Positions 34,151 to 44,933 of a stretch of 64,000 bases of DNA are shown piece after piece. This stretch comes from Pseudo-nitzschia pungens (Eukaryota > Bacillariophyta > Bacillariophyceae > Bacillariales > Bacillariaceae). A program made the position numbers and the translations under genes. The notes beneath the pieces are model-generated. The model saw only the letters and a list, made by a program, of their open reading frames with translations. It made no database searches and was not told where the DNA came from. The stretch is from contig CM074760.1 in NCBI GenBank assembly GCA_037355855.1, positions 6,378,501 to 6,442,500 on the forward strand, read 5' to 3'. Numbering within the stretch: the stretch's first letter is position 1; each line of letters opens with the position of its first letter.

Positions 34151-36212
34151 CTAGCCCTTTGCATCGCTCACTGCTTGGCCTTGAGTCCCTGACGGATTGT
34201 TCCAGCTTGCTTTAGGATGCATCGCAGCAGGTGCCTGAAGGGAGTTTGAATTCTGAAGTTAACGAAACGTGAGAAGATGATACAGGGAAAAATCGAACGA
34301 TAGAGCCTAGCGTCCTGTCATGTTAACCTTACCTCTTCAGTAGGAATAGCCAAAAGCGCGGACTCGATCGGAACTTGACATATCGGACATTTTGGTTTCG
34401 CACCCATGGACGTCTGTAGACTTGATTTAAGACATTTTTCATGGAACATATGACCACATGGACGAAGTTGTGTGTCAATGTTTGTCACATGGCAACTTGC
34501 GCATTTGGTCGCTGACGGAACCGCCACAGAATTGCCGCTAACATTAGTTCGCGGACCAGATTGGGCAGAATGCTGAGCTGGATATTGGTAACTTTCCTTG
34601 TCTCGTTGGATATCTGGGGCACTCTTCAAAGGTGACGCGGTGTACTGATATGGGACATATTGTTGGAGAGGTTGCGAATGCTTTTGTTTTTTTTCTTGCT
34701 GTTGTCGCATGAATTCCTGCGATAGCGTCCTCTGCATTTTCGCTGGGAGGACAAGATCTGTGAGCTTTTCACTACTGCGGCTCACTGACATAAGACCCCG
34801 AGCAGCCATGGCATCATCGTATGCTCGTTTCAAAGTATCACTACTATCCGCGGCAGTTTTGTCGGTAAGGTAAGGATGATTGGAAGTAAAACCAGAAGAT
34901 GCTCCTGCTACTTCAGAACTACCGGAATCCTGTTTAATGCTGTGCCCAGTCGCTGCAGGCGATTCATCGTCTAATGATAATCCAACGTTGTTGTCTTCGT
35001 CCCTTTCTCTCTTTAAACCCCGCTGTACCCCGGCACTGGCACCACCCATCGAGCTCAGGTTATTGGAACTTCGATCACCGAAAAATACTTCGAGAAAAGC
35101 GTACGAATCATTCTTCCCCATAGATTCTACACTTTTGACTTGTGCCAAGTTTCCAACAGTGTTGACAGGACCTTGTTTGGCAAGGTCTGCTGCACTAAGG
35201 CTCGTAATACTTTTCACGCCAGGCATCGTTCCGAGGTTGTTCAATGATGAAACGCTAGAAAAATGCGGCCATGAATTCAATGTCGGGACATTGGGTAATC
35301 GACTGTGTGAAGGGTTCTTCATCGGGTGGTGATTTGACACTGCTTGGGCTGGCTGTTGCTGTTGAGAAACACCTGTCTGCAATTGACCAGCAGCTGCTTG
35401 TATTTGGGATTGCGGAGGTAAGACTTCTTGTCCCGCAGGCTTTCTTGGTGTAGATTCTGTTGCCTGCCGTACAAGATCCTGATCTCTAGCAAAAAGTTCC
35501 ATCAAGACAGCATGACTATCTGTCTTACTTAGTAATTGTTGTGCATTAGAAGCTGTAATCATGCTTGAAGGGGCGGCTATACTTTTGTAAGCCGATGCAT
35601 TTGGATCATGATACTGCCCAGGTGGTGCTACAGAAGCTGGAGGGTGCGTTTGATATACCGGGTTCCCATGCTGATCAAGTTGAACCTAGAAGAAAAGAAA
35701 ACAAAGGGACATAGAATGGAAGTTAGAGTGTAATACGGGAGAACTAACCGGGTTCCCCGCTGGCAACATCTGAATTGTGCTCGTTCATTGAAAACAAAGT
35801 AGTTGGAACGCACCTCTTGCATATTTTGAGCTTGTGGAGGCATGGGAGCAGTGCTTGTTTGACCAGGCATATTTGTTACCATCAAGCCAGGAACCACACC
35901 AGGAACGGCGACTCCGCCACCCGTCCCGGTTGTTGCAAGCTTACCCTGCTCTAATTGTTTCTTCAACATTGGTTTCCATATCCTCCGACGAGCATTTGTG
36001 AACCAATTCTTAAGTTGTTTTTTGTCGATGCCGGTCTTCTGCATCAGCATGACCTGATCTTGTGGAGTTGGGTATGGGTGAGTGAAGTGTTCAGGTGAAA
36101 GAAGCCATGCTTTCAAGGTTGCCACTGCTCCAGTTGGAAGCTCTCGGCGACTTTTATTTCGAGGTTTGTTTCCACCTCCATCTTCTTCGTCAGAATTGAA
36201 GTTGTCCGTCAT
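34151..36212 (-). CDS. TALE homeodomain protein with RING-H2 finger
   Basis: Probable transcription factor joined to a ubiquitin-ligase-type finger. Three exons, 36212-35814, 35685-34333 and 34252-34151, give 617 residues. The homeodomain (about 20-82) is TALE class, with the PYP insertion (SPEHFTHPYPTPQDQ) and recognition helix LKNWFTNARRRIW. Residues 133-525 are Gln/Ser/Pro-rich. The RING has C528, C531, C543, H545, H548, C551, C566 and C569, a C3H2C3 spacing; the second loop is CPIC. The last exon (33 residues, NSNSLQAPAAMHPKASW onward) is supported by a GTAAGG donor at 34332 and TTCAG acceptor; without splicing the protein would end VRLT after residue 584. TALE factors and RING ligases are usually separate, so the fusion is notable. 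Confidence 0.88.
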
Positions 36213-37220
36213 CGTGTTGATAGTGTTGGGTGGGTGGATTTCCTATTGTTCCCAGTACCCCGCAAAGAACTGTATAACTGTATTGTCGAGTATTTAAATG
36301 ATTGCGATCCTTCTCGTCTCATGAAAAGAATAAGTTCCCTTCACGTTTGTATCTGAACTATGCCGCAAAATGGTAGCCTTCCCCAGTTGTTGGCACCGTA
36401 TGTTCAAGCAGCCCACTGAGCAATCCAATCAAATCGAAATGACTAAGCGATAACGCGACTTTTTACTGGTGGCTAAATTTGCCCGAACTAGAAGATAGAA
36501 GGACGCGACAAAGTTGAAAGTGAGACGTTGCTATTGACTCGTCATGTAAGCAGTCCATAGAACAAACTATCACTATCGTCCTTGGTCTTTGGCTTTTATC
36601 CTTGGTCAGAGAGTTGCGATTTACTCTTGCGTATCAGCTACGCCGCATGTGTCAAGGTGGGAAATTCGTGGCCAATTGGCTGTTACCGGTAGTTGAGTGC
36701 ACGCTCGCAGAAGAACCCATCTTCTCGGTGCAGCGTTGACACCTATCGCGCGGAACGCGCTGAAAATTCAAAACTTGTCATCGAGAAAACAATGTTTGGT
36801 TGGGTCTCGTCAACGTCAACGACGACGGAGAAGTTGAGACCGAAAAACATCGAACAAAGGGTAGTAACGCGTTCGAAATACCTTACCGTTTAGTCTCTCC
36901 GGACGATAACCTTCTTGACAATGATGAGCTCTGTTATGAGACCGAGCGCCACTGTTTTCGATTGTTAGAGGGCAAGAAATTGATCGCCTTGTTGGTCGTA
37001 ATTGTATCGTTGTGTGAGTAAGGGTTCGAGTTTCGTAGTGCAGCCAATATGCGAAAGCGCGCATTTGTACCTTGTAGATTGATTACCACTGTTCCTTATG
37101 ATCGGATTTGATTGGATTTTTTGAGAGGTGCTTTTCGCGTTCGTTGATTGCATTGGTAAGATATGTATCACACCTATATTTATACTCTATAAACCATACG
37201 ATTAGAACAGCCAATGACAA
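36213..37220. other. Intergenic, divergent
   Basis: About 1 kb upstream of the TALE-RING gene and the candidate small gene. Short frames near 36690-37020 have no features. No repeats stand out. Confidence 0.45.
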
Positions 37221-37651
37221 ATGACAACCCAATCGTCCCTCCGTCGCTCTGTTGAGGCTTTGTCACCACTCTTTTCAAAGCAGAAGCCGAAAGTCAGAAA
37301 TGGCGCGTAAGTCTTACTCGTATCAGTAGTATCCACGTATGGTGCCTTTGCATTCGAAAATAGGGTTCCAAGCCAATTGTTTTTTTGATTTTTGAGAAAA
37401 TGAATTCAGTGACGATAAGTGGAATGTGAATGCTTCGTCTCTGAAAGAAAAACCTTTGACCAGTTTTTTTGTCACTTTATGCCGTCAACAATATCGATGG
37501 AGCAAACACATCCAAAGTTGAAATTCGGGAAGCAATCTTTGTATTGGGAGCTATCAAATAAGATTCTTCAATTCAGCGTCTAGGACGATCGACATCGGCT
37601 AGTTCGGATTGGGGACGTCCAGAAAAGAATTTTCGATTCTTTTCCGTTTGA
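37221..37651 (+). CDS. Candidate two-exon small protein, 44 residues (uncertain)
   Basis: Exon 37221-37306 begins ATG and reads MTTQSSLRRSVEALSPLFSK followed by a GTAAGTC donor; an acceptor at 37601-37602 (GGCTAG) restores frame to give SDWGRPEKNFRFFSV and a stop at 37651. The first exon looks like a mitochondrial presequence (Ser/Arg/Leu-rich). No family recognised. The stop lies 21 bp upstream of the TAZ-like gene, so it might instead be part of that gene's 5' leader. Alternative acceptors at 37577 and 37584 lead to early stops. Confidence 0.3.
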
Positions 37652-37672
37652 CCCTATCATTGATTTTACAAT

Positions 37673-38904
37673 ATGGAGATGGAAACGACGGAAGGTGATG
37701 GATGCCAGGCCGGAAGCAATGGGAATCACGAGAAGCATCCCGAAAATGAATCCTCTTCTGTAGCATCGGTTGCAAGTATGGACTCTTCTTGTTCGAACAT
37801 ATCCTCGTCAAAGGACGCCAAAGCCAACAATTCTCGCAATAGCAACATCAGTGAACTCGTTGGGAAGTCGAAGAAAGCTGCTTTCTCGTTGTGGACCTTG
37901 CTGCATGCAAAGGTATGTGAAACAGATGTGATTGTTACTGCCGTCATGACAGTTGGGAAGAAACTTTTGTGTGCATGTGTGTGACTGATGTCAGTGTTCG
38001 TTACTGGGATGGAAACACTCAACTTCATTGCGTTCACCCATACATTCCAATCATTGAACAGAATTGTAGACTAGGGGTCGACCGATGCTCGCACCCAGGC
38101 TGCTCTGAGGCAAAACTGATGTACCTTCATCACAAAACTTGCTCTGCTGTTTCAATAGAGGCCTGCCCGACTCAACACAAGGGATGTCAGGATGCTAGAA
38201 AGCTACTTGCTCACTATCGTCGCTGTCGTGACATTAGGGCAAGACAATCTCAGATGCCGAATGCTAAGAACAAGCAGCACCACGTCTGTCTCATTTGCTC
38301 GTTGGTTGCGCGTCATGCCAAGTTCACTTTGGACAGAAATGCTTCAAAGAAGGGGACAACTTGTCATTATATTCCATCGCTTAACCTCAGTTATGATTCT
38401 TGTAACGGAAGACGAAATAGATCACTATCCGCAGCTACCTATTTCTCTTCAAATACTGAATCTTCTCAACAACCGCGTTTCGCCTTTTCCAGAAGACCAA
38501 GCAGTTCTGGTGATGGTGGTAGTGGATTTCAGGCTTTGCAAGCCGCTGTATCGTGCGCTCTGAACTCTAGTGCGAAATCGAATTCATTGGATAGTGCCGG
38601 GAAATCGGTGGAGGGAAGGCAGAGTTTCCAACGTCCTCGTGCTGAAAGTTTGGATGTGAGAAGGTACCAGCAGCAGAACGCTAAGGAGAAGAACATGAGT
38701 TACCTCTATCTTGCTGCAGTCGATAACTTTTCGGAAGATCTTGAAGGGGAAGTTCCCAAGAATTCCAATTCTCGTCGGCGTAGCCTTTCTTGCTCTGTTC
38801 CGTCAAAAAGCAGCAAACAGTCAGCTACTGGTGCCGGTAGTACCATGCTCAAAAAATCAACGATTGCAGAAGATCTTCAATACATCTTAGGGGGGGGCTC
38901 GTGA
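37673..38904 (+). CDS. TAZ-like zinc-finger protein
   Basis: Two exons, 37673-37912 and 38062-38904 (donor GTATGT, acceptor GAACAG), giving 360 residues. Residues 80-170 hold a Cys/His array resembling the TAZ finger of CBP-type coactivators: CSHPGCSEAKLMYLHHKTC, CPTQHKGCQDARKLLAHYRRC and HHVCLICSLVARH. Flanking regions are Ser-rich and disordered, with a short conserved-looking helix (KSKKAAFSLWTLLHAK) just before the finger. No HAT, KIX or bromodomain is present, so this is a stand-alone TAZ-type protein, seen widely in diatoms. Likely role: transcription-factor docking; inference only. An in-frame TGA lies just upstream of the ATG. Confidence 0.75.
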
Positions 38905-39103
38905 TTTGGAATGCTTCGTTTTGTCAGAACTGAGACACAAGAAACTAATATTTTTGCTAAATAATTCTTTCTCTCTACAACCTTCTACACGTGTACTGAT
39001 TTGTTAGATACATACTGGAATTCCAGAACACGATAGAAGGAATATTTTAGAAATCAATGTAGGCAACATTTCTGGAGAAGCGAAACGAAATAATCTTTAT
39101 TTA

Positions 39104-40078
39104 CTATGCAGTGTGATGATGCGGTTCGTGAGGGGCAAGCGTAACTCCGTCTTCAAATTTGATAGTTCGAAAATGAAAATCAGGGGAGAGGATATCCCAC
39201 CATTTAAATTCGCAGGAAGTAGAGACCGGTCGAGCATAAACGTAACACACCTCATCACTATCGTTCCTGTACCCTTCTTCGATATAATTATCAAAGACCA
39301 GAGTTTCCACCAACTGCCTTATGTCGTCTACACCCAACTTCACGCGACTTACTTTGGCTTGCTCTATTTTCTTCTCGATTTCAGATAGCGTGACCCCTTT
39401 ACCGCCGTTAAGTTTTCTCACACAGTGCCTGACAAACGTTCGTAGTTCTGAGATAAATTCATGGTCAAACTCAAGGCCTGAATACCAAACACCGCCTGTG
39501 ATTTCTTTCGAAGGAGTCAAGTCAAAAAGCATATAAAGTTTTTTAGCTTTCGCGTTTACTGACTTGACCGGTTTGATGAGACATCGTTGTTCCAGTTGTT
39601 TGAAGGTTTTATTAAGTGCTTGCAGTTGCAATCCTGTCTGCAATCTAATTTCTTTCGTCCATATCCCATTATTACCAGCCTTCTCGATGCATTGTAAGAC
39701 CATTTTTGCAGAAACATCAAGACCAATGTACTTTTGGGCGACTTCGTCCGCAACAAGCGTGTAATACAGCTCATTGTTCACTGCAGATTTTTCCATTTTC
39801 AGCTTTGATGCCTTCGAGAGTTCGTTAATAACTTGCACAAGCAACGGCTTTTCTTCTGCCCTTGGGAATTCGCCTTGGATAATTTTGTTCGATGCTCCTA
39901 GTTTGTACCGTGGCTGACCCAATAACGCAAGGAAACGTTCCTTGACATCATCCTTTGGTGATTTCTTAATCCCTTGGTCGACACCTGCTTCCTCCTTTAT
40001 TCTCACGGAAACTCCTTTTCTTCTCTTCGATCCTGGCACAATGATGCTGCTACCAGCAGGCCGCTTCTTCGGAGGCAT
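39104..40078 (-). CDS. POLR3F: DNA-directed RNA polymerase III subunit RPC6 (RPC34)
   Basis: Winged-helix subunit of the Pol III initiation subcomplex. Intronless, 324 residues. A basic N-terminal tail (residues 1-40) is followed by tandem winged helices; the family is recognised by VADEVAQKYIGLDVSAKMVL, GNNGIWTKEIRLQTGL, KTFKQLEQRCLIKPVKSV and GGVWYSGLEFDHEFISEL. The C-terminal region includes the conserved WWDILSPDFHF stretch. Length is typical (human 316). Convergent with the TAZ-like gene, 199 bp away. Confidence 0.92.
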   Translation of the reverse strand: MPPKKRPAGSSIIVPGSKRRKGVSVRIKEEAGVDQGIKKSPKDDVKERFLALLGQPRYKLGASNKIIQGEFPRAEEKPLLVQVINELSKASKLKMEKSAVNNELYYTLVADEVAQKYIGLDVSAKMVLQCIEKAGNNGIWTKEIRLQTGLQLQALNKTFKQLEQRCLIKPVKSVNAKAKKLYMLFDLTPSKEITGGVWYSGLEFDHEFISELRTFVRHCVRKLNGGKGVTLSEIEKKIEQAKVSRVKLGVDDIRQLVETLVFDNYIEEGYRNDSDEVCYVYARPVSTSCEFKWWDILSPDFHFRTIKFEDGVTLAPHEPHHHTA

Positions 40079-40479
40079 ATTGAAGTGTTCTCTAATTATT
40101 CTTTAATTACTCGATTTGCAGCTGTAGTGAAAGCTTCCCGAATGCATGGAAGCTGATTCAGGATTGTCGGTGATGGATGATAGATTTTAGTTTGATTGAT
40201 TGATGATTGTTGTTCGTTGCGAGACCAATTTTTTTGGGTTTTTATCATTATTTTTCCCTCATCGATTGTTGTTTGTTTATTGTTTTATTCTCATGATGTC
40301 ATCATCTTTCGATGGTTGTTGCAGCTGGAACTTCTTCAGTACCTGTACGAGTACCTTCAAAACTGTTTTTTTGACACTAATTGAGAAGAATTGTTAATTC
40401 AAACTTTCTGGTATTCAATACGGTGCCGTGCGGTAGTATTACAGTCCGGTATCAAGATCAAGATCAAGATCAGAATGAA

Positions 40480-40920
40480 TTGAAACAGTTTTCATGATGA
40501 GTTCTAATATGAATAGCAAAAACAACAGCAGGGTACCACTACTTAATGACAAACAGTGATGCTACAAGAGATACTAGTACTGCTGTATGGGATTGACTAG
40601 ATTGAGATCATCCAATTCTTGTTGACCGGAGAGCACAGCCAATGTTATCATGCAGTATCCTGCAAGTACTACTACTAGGCTACAACTACAGTATATGATC
40701 TTTCTTTCTATACATTGTAGCCATGTAAAAAAATATATGATTATGACAAGAAGAATATGATCTGGGATGATATGCAGCTTGCTTGTTCAATTCAAGACCC
40801 AAGAACTCAAGCCTGCATAAGGAACAAATGTCATTCATGGTGAGGATCAATCTAGTATGGTGCATGATGATGCATGATGCAAACCAGAAGCAGTCCAAAA
40901 GTTTTACTGCTTGATATGGT
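40480..40920. other. CpG-depleted island, possible repeat fossil
   Basis: About 440 bp with essentially one CG (GACCGG near 40628). Contains ACTAGTACTG, AGTACTACTACTAGG and a TGCATGATGATGCATGATGC run, like the 24-kb island. No coding frame recognised. Confidence 0.4.
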
Positions 40921-41039
40921 TGGTACGTGAAACTCTTTCTTTAGACCTATGAAACTGAAAAAAATAATGCATTCTGTGTCCTTCTTCACTGTTCATCTTT
41001 CCATCTTTCCATCTTTCCCCTAAGCAATTAAGAAGTACT

Positions 41040-41240
41040 ACGAAGTACGAAGTATTCGATTAGAAAGTGCAGTACGGTATTTGGTAACACCTTACCGGTA
41101 CAAGATAATGTGATGACTAATGATTTTTTCAACAAAAAAACCCTTTGAGGAATTCGTAAGGTTTACGGTAACCTTACTTTTATGTGAGCTTTAATTATTG
41201 CTTTCTCCATAATACCGTTAGGATGTTACCTTAGGAGGCA
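41040..41240. repeat. Cluster of TTACCGGTA/GTAAGGTTAC-type motifs
   Basis: TACTACGAAGTACGAAGTA, GGTAACACCTTACCGGTAC, CGTAAGGTTTACGGTAACC and GGATGTTACCTTAGG lie within 200 bp, partly as inverted repeats. Confidence 0.5.
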
Positions 41241-42194
41241 ACCCTTCGCCATCACTTCACACCTACGCGTTACCCAATGCCCTTCGTTCATTATTATTTT
41301 TTGTTACTGGACTGCTGAGGTGCGGTTAAAAGAAGGAGTTTCCCGTCCTAATTGGAGGGTAGAAATAATTGCCTTTCCATTCACTTCCGTTACGTAAACC
41401 GTCCTTTGAAACTCGCGAACACAAAAGAGCGGACACTGATAGTTTATGTTCTCTCTGCTTCTGCCGCGATGTATGAAGTTATGTACAAACTTCGCGCAGA
41501 AGATTTTACCCGTGGTTTGACTGCTTCGATTCAGATCTTTTCTAAAGCCAAAAACAGCTCTGTATTTGCATAACTTTTTCGACTTTTTCACGAATCGCAA
41601 TAAAAAAAAATACGGTAGACCTTATGGAATCATAAGATTACCTCATCCCCAGTAGTGGAAGGCAGCAATTGTAATCGAACCCTGTTCTGGTAATTACTTA
41701 GGCATCACCACCGGTAACGCATTACAGCTGTTCTCCGAGACGAGTCCTCCAAGAAGCCAGCATTTCTCGAACGAAAGCAACGATATACTGCACTTTCGGT
41801 TTCGATCAGGTCGAGATCAAGGGAGATTTTGAACTTTACAATACTAGGACGGATGCACCCTGATCATCCCCAGCAGCAACTGGAGCGAATCATTTTTGGA
41901 CATTCGCAGTCTCACATCGCAAATCTAAAGATTCTACTAGTTGAATGGAAGGAAGTGATTTTGCACTCAAGAGAGAGTTTACTCCTTTTTAGTAACTTCG
42001 GGAAAAGGATATAATTCGGGTATTGCTGCTCACTTGATGTCAGAATCATCCAGTGTAGTCAACAGAAGTCGAAAGCCTGTCTTTTGAAGCCTACCTTTTC
42101 AATTTTCACTCTACATCGATAGCAAGGTCAAATCTGTCCAATAGGCAATACAGATCTTATTTACAGATCTATAATCTTGTTGCAAACGACAAAA

Positions 42195-44933
42195 ATGGCT
42201 TCTCAGAGTTCATCGGAGGACATGAGAAATAAGTCTTGGATGGCAGATGCACAAGGGAGCCATTCTTCTACAACGATTATGACCCCTACGCCACCAGGTT
42301 TCAATACCCCGGCAAGCTTGTGGCCCGAGAATGGTGGAGTCGTCACTGGCAACAGAGGCGTTGACGCTTCTGGTACGATTGAACAACCTAGACCGGAACG
42401 TAGGCGAAACGAAAGGACATCGAGTTTCAACAACATAGCAGCAGCGCTTGGAAACGGACTCGCGGAGTCCATAGAAGATGCAACTCGTGGCGACCACATA
42501 CCTCATCATGGTGACGACATGGGTCACAACGACAACAATATTTCTAACGCTCCAGCAAACCTCACGGACAATTTCTTTAATCCGATCAACAACAACGACA
42601 TGGCGTACGAGCGTCACAGGCGTCATTCTGCCTCTCGACTTATTGGTGTAACCGGGGCGACCTCTTCCTCCGCGGTGAGTCACAAGGCATCTGAAAGTGG
42701 ATCCTTGTTCACGGAAGCGTTGAACCCGGCCGACGATCATCGCAAGGTTTTCTCAAACACAAATGGAGGCAATCACACCACCAGTGACCATAACATCAGA
42801 GGTTCCAATGGCAATATTCAGCATTCGGGAGCATTGAATGATGCTTCTGCTGCTCCTTCTCCTTTTGCGCATGACCCGAACGCAGTTGCCTTCAATCCCT
42901 CCTATGATAAGACAGAACCGAACTCTTCTTTGCAATTCAGTAGCAACCAGCATAAAAGCATGGGAGATATTTCAGGTGATGACCATGGAAAATCGAGATT
43001 ACCTGTCACGAAAGACATCGGTTTAACAGTGAACGAGCCATCTGATTACTCTTATGTAGGAGCTGGAGGAGGCTCGAACTTGAAAAGTTACAATTTTTCC
43101 AATTACGGTGTGAATCGAGTCTCTGGGTCGGACTCCAACCTCGCATATGGTATTCAGGCGGACATGCAAAATCTTTGGTCTGAATCAAGTGGTGGCAGAG
43201 GGGGGGGGAGTCTTAACCCAAAACCCGTTCCTCCCAGTCGAGGCGCAGGAACAATAAACAGCGGTATTCCCACAGTGGATGGTAATCATCATCACGGATC
43301 TCAACCGCAAGCGATAGAAGCGGAAGACGATTTACGCCCCTTCACGTGGGATATCAATCAACACGAAACAAGCAGAACTTTGGTGATTTTCAATGCAGCC
43401 GCAATTCCATGCAACCAAATCGAAGAATTGTGTGAAAATTTTGGGGTAATCGAGAGTTTTCGATCCGAGTTTTGGGAACGTATTGGTGTAATCTTCATCA
43501 GCTATTTTGATATGCGTAGCGTTCAATTCGCAGCTATGCAGTTGCCCAGAAGATTACAAGGTCTAAATGGTTCTGGAGGAAATCTTCAAGTGAAATATTG
43601 TATCCCATTGAATTCATCGTCTCAAAACGATGAAAGCTTGGTAGTTCTCAACGATTTGCCTGCGCAGATCGGCCAAAATAACCTCGGGAGCTATTTGTCA
43701 CAATTTGGAGCTATACGCTCTCTCAGATCCGAAAGCTATGGCTCGTTTGTGGCAGAATTCAATGATGTTCAAGACGCAAAAAAGGTGGTCTATGAATTAG
43801 AAACTCGTCAACCTTGGGGACCCGATGTCAGTATTGAGATCGGTAGTAGAAACTCTGCTGATCGAAAGAAGGGACGAGAACTTCTTGCTCTCTTGGGTCG
43901 CTGGCGCAACCAAGGAGGAGCAGGGCAGGGAGGACCACCAAATAGAGGCAGGCAAACAGTAAATTCATCTGACACCTACCGTCCACACATAGATTCGAGG
44001 GGCATGGGTCACAGAGATGCTAGATATGAGAGAGGCTTACCTCACGAAGAACATTCTCCACCGCTCGGCTATGGACAAGGACTTCAAGATGCGAGATACC
44101 ATTATGGCGGCAATACGTACATTGTGCACCAGAAGCAACATCAACATCAAGGATATTCTCCGTACAGAAGTGCTCACCGTCCAAATGACCACTTAGTTCA
44201 TGGTGGGCATGGGCAACATGCAACTTACATCACTCGTACAGTGAACCACCAGCCACCACCTCATCAACAACAGTTCTACCAGCAGCCTCAGCAACTAAAT
44301 CACGGCAATTTTCCAGGTGGTAGCTCTGTAATTTCGGGTGGAAGTTCACGCCATACGGGTACGTCAGGGTACTACACAGACGACAGGTCGATTGGAAGCC
44401 ATACGAGTCATGGTTCGAATATAAGAAGCATCAACTCGCTTGTAGATAGTATGGCAGGGAGTTCCAGAGATGGACAGAGCCACAATCTGAAGTTGGACTT
44501 GGAACTGGTTGAAAATGATGTGGACACAAGGTCATCTTTGATGGTTCGGAATATCCCCAACAAATACACTCAGCAAATGCTTTTAAACGAATTCACGGAA
44601 AACGGCCATGGCCCCGGGGTAATTGATTTTTTCTATTTGCCCATCGATTTCAAAAATCGATGCAATAGAGGTTACGCCTTTATTAACTTTGTGGACTATC
44701 GCGACATTGTGAAGTTTCACCGCCAATACTATGGACAGCACTGGCGTACATTTAACAGCGATAAGATTTGCGACATAACCTATGCGAGAATTCAAACCAA
44801 GGCATCAATGTTGAAACGGTTCGAAAATTCTGCCCTGATGGAGAAAGATGAAGAGTACAAACCATTGGTTTTCGTTAGTGATGGTCCAGATAGAGGAAAG
44901 CGGCTCCCCTTTCCTGTTTCTTCAAGGGGTTAG
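42195..44933 (+). CDS. Mei2-like RNA-binding protein
   Basis: Intronless, 912 residues, starting at the first ATG (42195). Three RRMs: RRM1 about 393-470 (RTLVIFNAAAIPCNQIEEL), RRM2 about 482-556 (ESLVVLNDLPAQIGQNNLG) and the diagnostic C-terminal Mei2 RRM3 about 780-885 (SSLMVRNIPNKYTQQMLL, HGPGVIDFFYLPIDFKN, NRGYAFINFVDYRDIVKF). The N-terminal 390 residues are Asn/Ser/Gly-rich and disordered; 590-770 is His/Gln/Gly-rich. Mei2 proteins bind RNA to promote meiosis in fission yeast and growth and morphology programs in plants. The overall RRM1-RRM2-long linker-RRM3 order matches the family. His/Gln tracts may promote condensates (inference). Confidence 0.93.
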   Translation: MASQSSSEDMRNKSWMADAQGSHSSTTIMTPTPPGFNTPASLWPENGGVVTGNRGVDASGTIEQPRPERRRNERTSSFNNIAAALGNGLAESIEDATRGDHIPHHGDDMGHNDNNISNAPANLTDNFFNPINNNDMAYERHRRHSASRLIGVTGATSSSAVSHKASESGSLFTEALNPADDHRKVFSNTNGGNHTTSDHNIRGSNGNIQHSGALNDASAAPSPFAHDPNAVAFNPSYDKTEPNSSLQFSSNQHKSMGDISGDDHGKSRLPVTKDIGLTVNEPSDYSYVGAGGGSNLKSYNFSNYGVNRVSGSDSNLAYGIQADMQNLWSESSGGRGGGSLNPKPVPPSRGAGTINSGIPTVDGNHHHGSQPQAIEAEDDLRPFTWDINQHETSRTLVIFNAAAIPCNQIEELCENFGVIESFRSEFWERIGVIFISYFDMRSVQFAAMQLPRRLQGLNGSGGNLQVKYCIPLNSSSQNDESLVVLNDLPAQIGQNNLGSYLSQFGAIRSLRSESYGSFVAEFNDVQDAKKVVYELETRQPWGPDVSIEIGSRNSADRKKGRELLALLGRWRNQGGAGQGGPPNRGRQTVNSSDTYRPHIDSRGMGHRDARYERGLPHEEHSPPLGYGQGLQDARYHYGGNTYIVHQKQHQHQGYSPYRSAHRPNDHLVHGGHGQHATYITRTVNHQPPPHQQQFYQQPQQLNHGNFPGGSSVISGGSSRHTGTSGYYTDDRSIGSHTSHGSNIRSINSLVDSMAGSSRDGQSHNLKLDLELVENDVDTRSSLMVRNIPNKYTQQMLLNEFTENGHGPGVIDFFYLPIDFKNRCNRGYAFINFVDYRDIVKFHRQYYGQHWRTFNSDKICDITYARIQTKASMLKRFENSALMEKDEEYKPLVFVSDGPDRGKRLPFPVSSRG

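Larger units (their letters stand above)
40079..42194. other. Long intergenic block
   Basis: 2.1 kb between POLR3F (-) and the Mei2-like gene (+). It has a T-rich part (40190-40400), a CpG-poor tract (40480-40920), GTAAGGTTTACGG-type motifs (41070-41230) and a frame 41829-42014 upstream of the Mei2 start that is probably 5' UTR. No gene is supported. Confidence 0.5.

Noticed and set aside
41640..41720. A GGTTCGATTAC sequence on the minus strand suggesting a tRNA T arm
   Set aside because: The 3' half does not pair and no D or anticodon arm fits.
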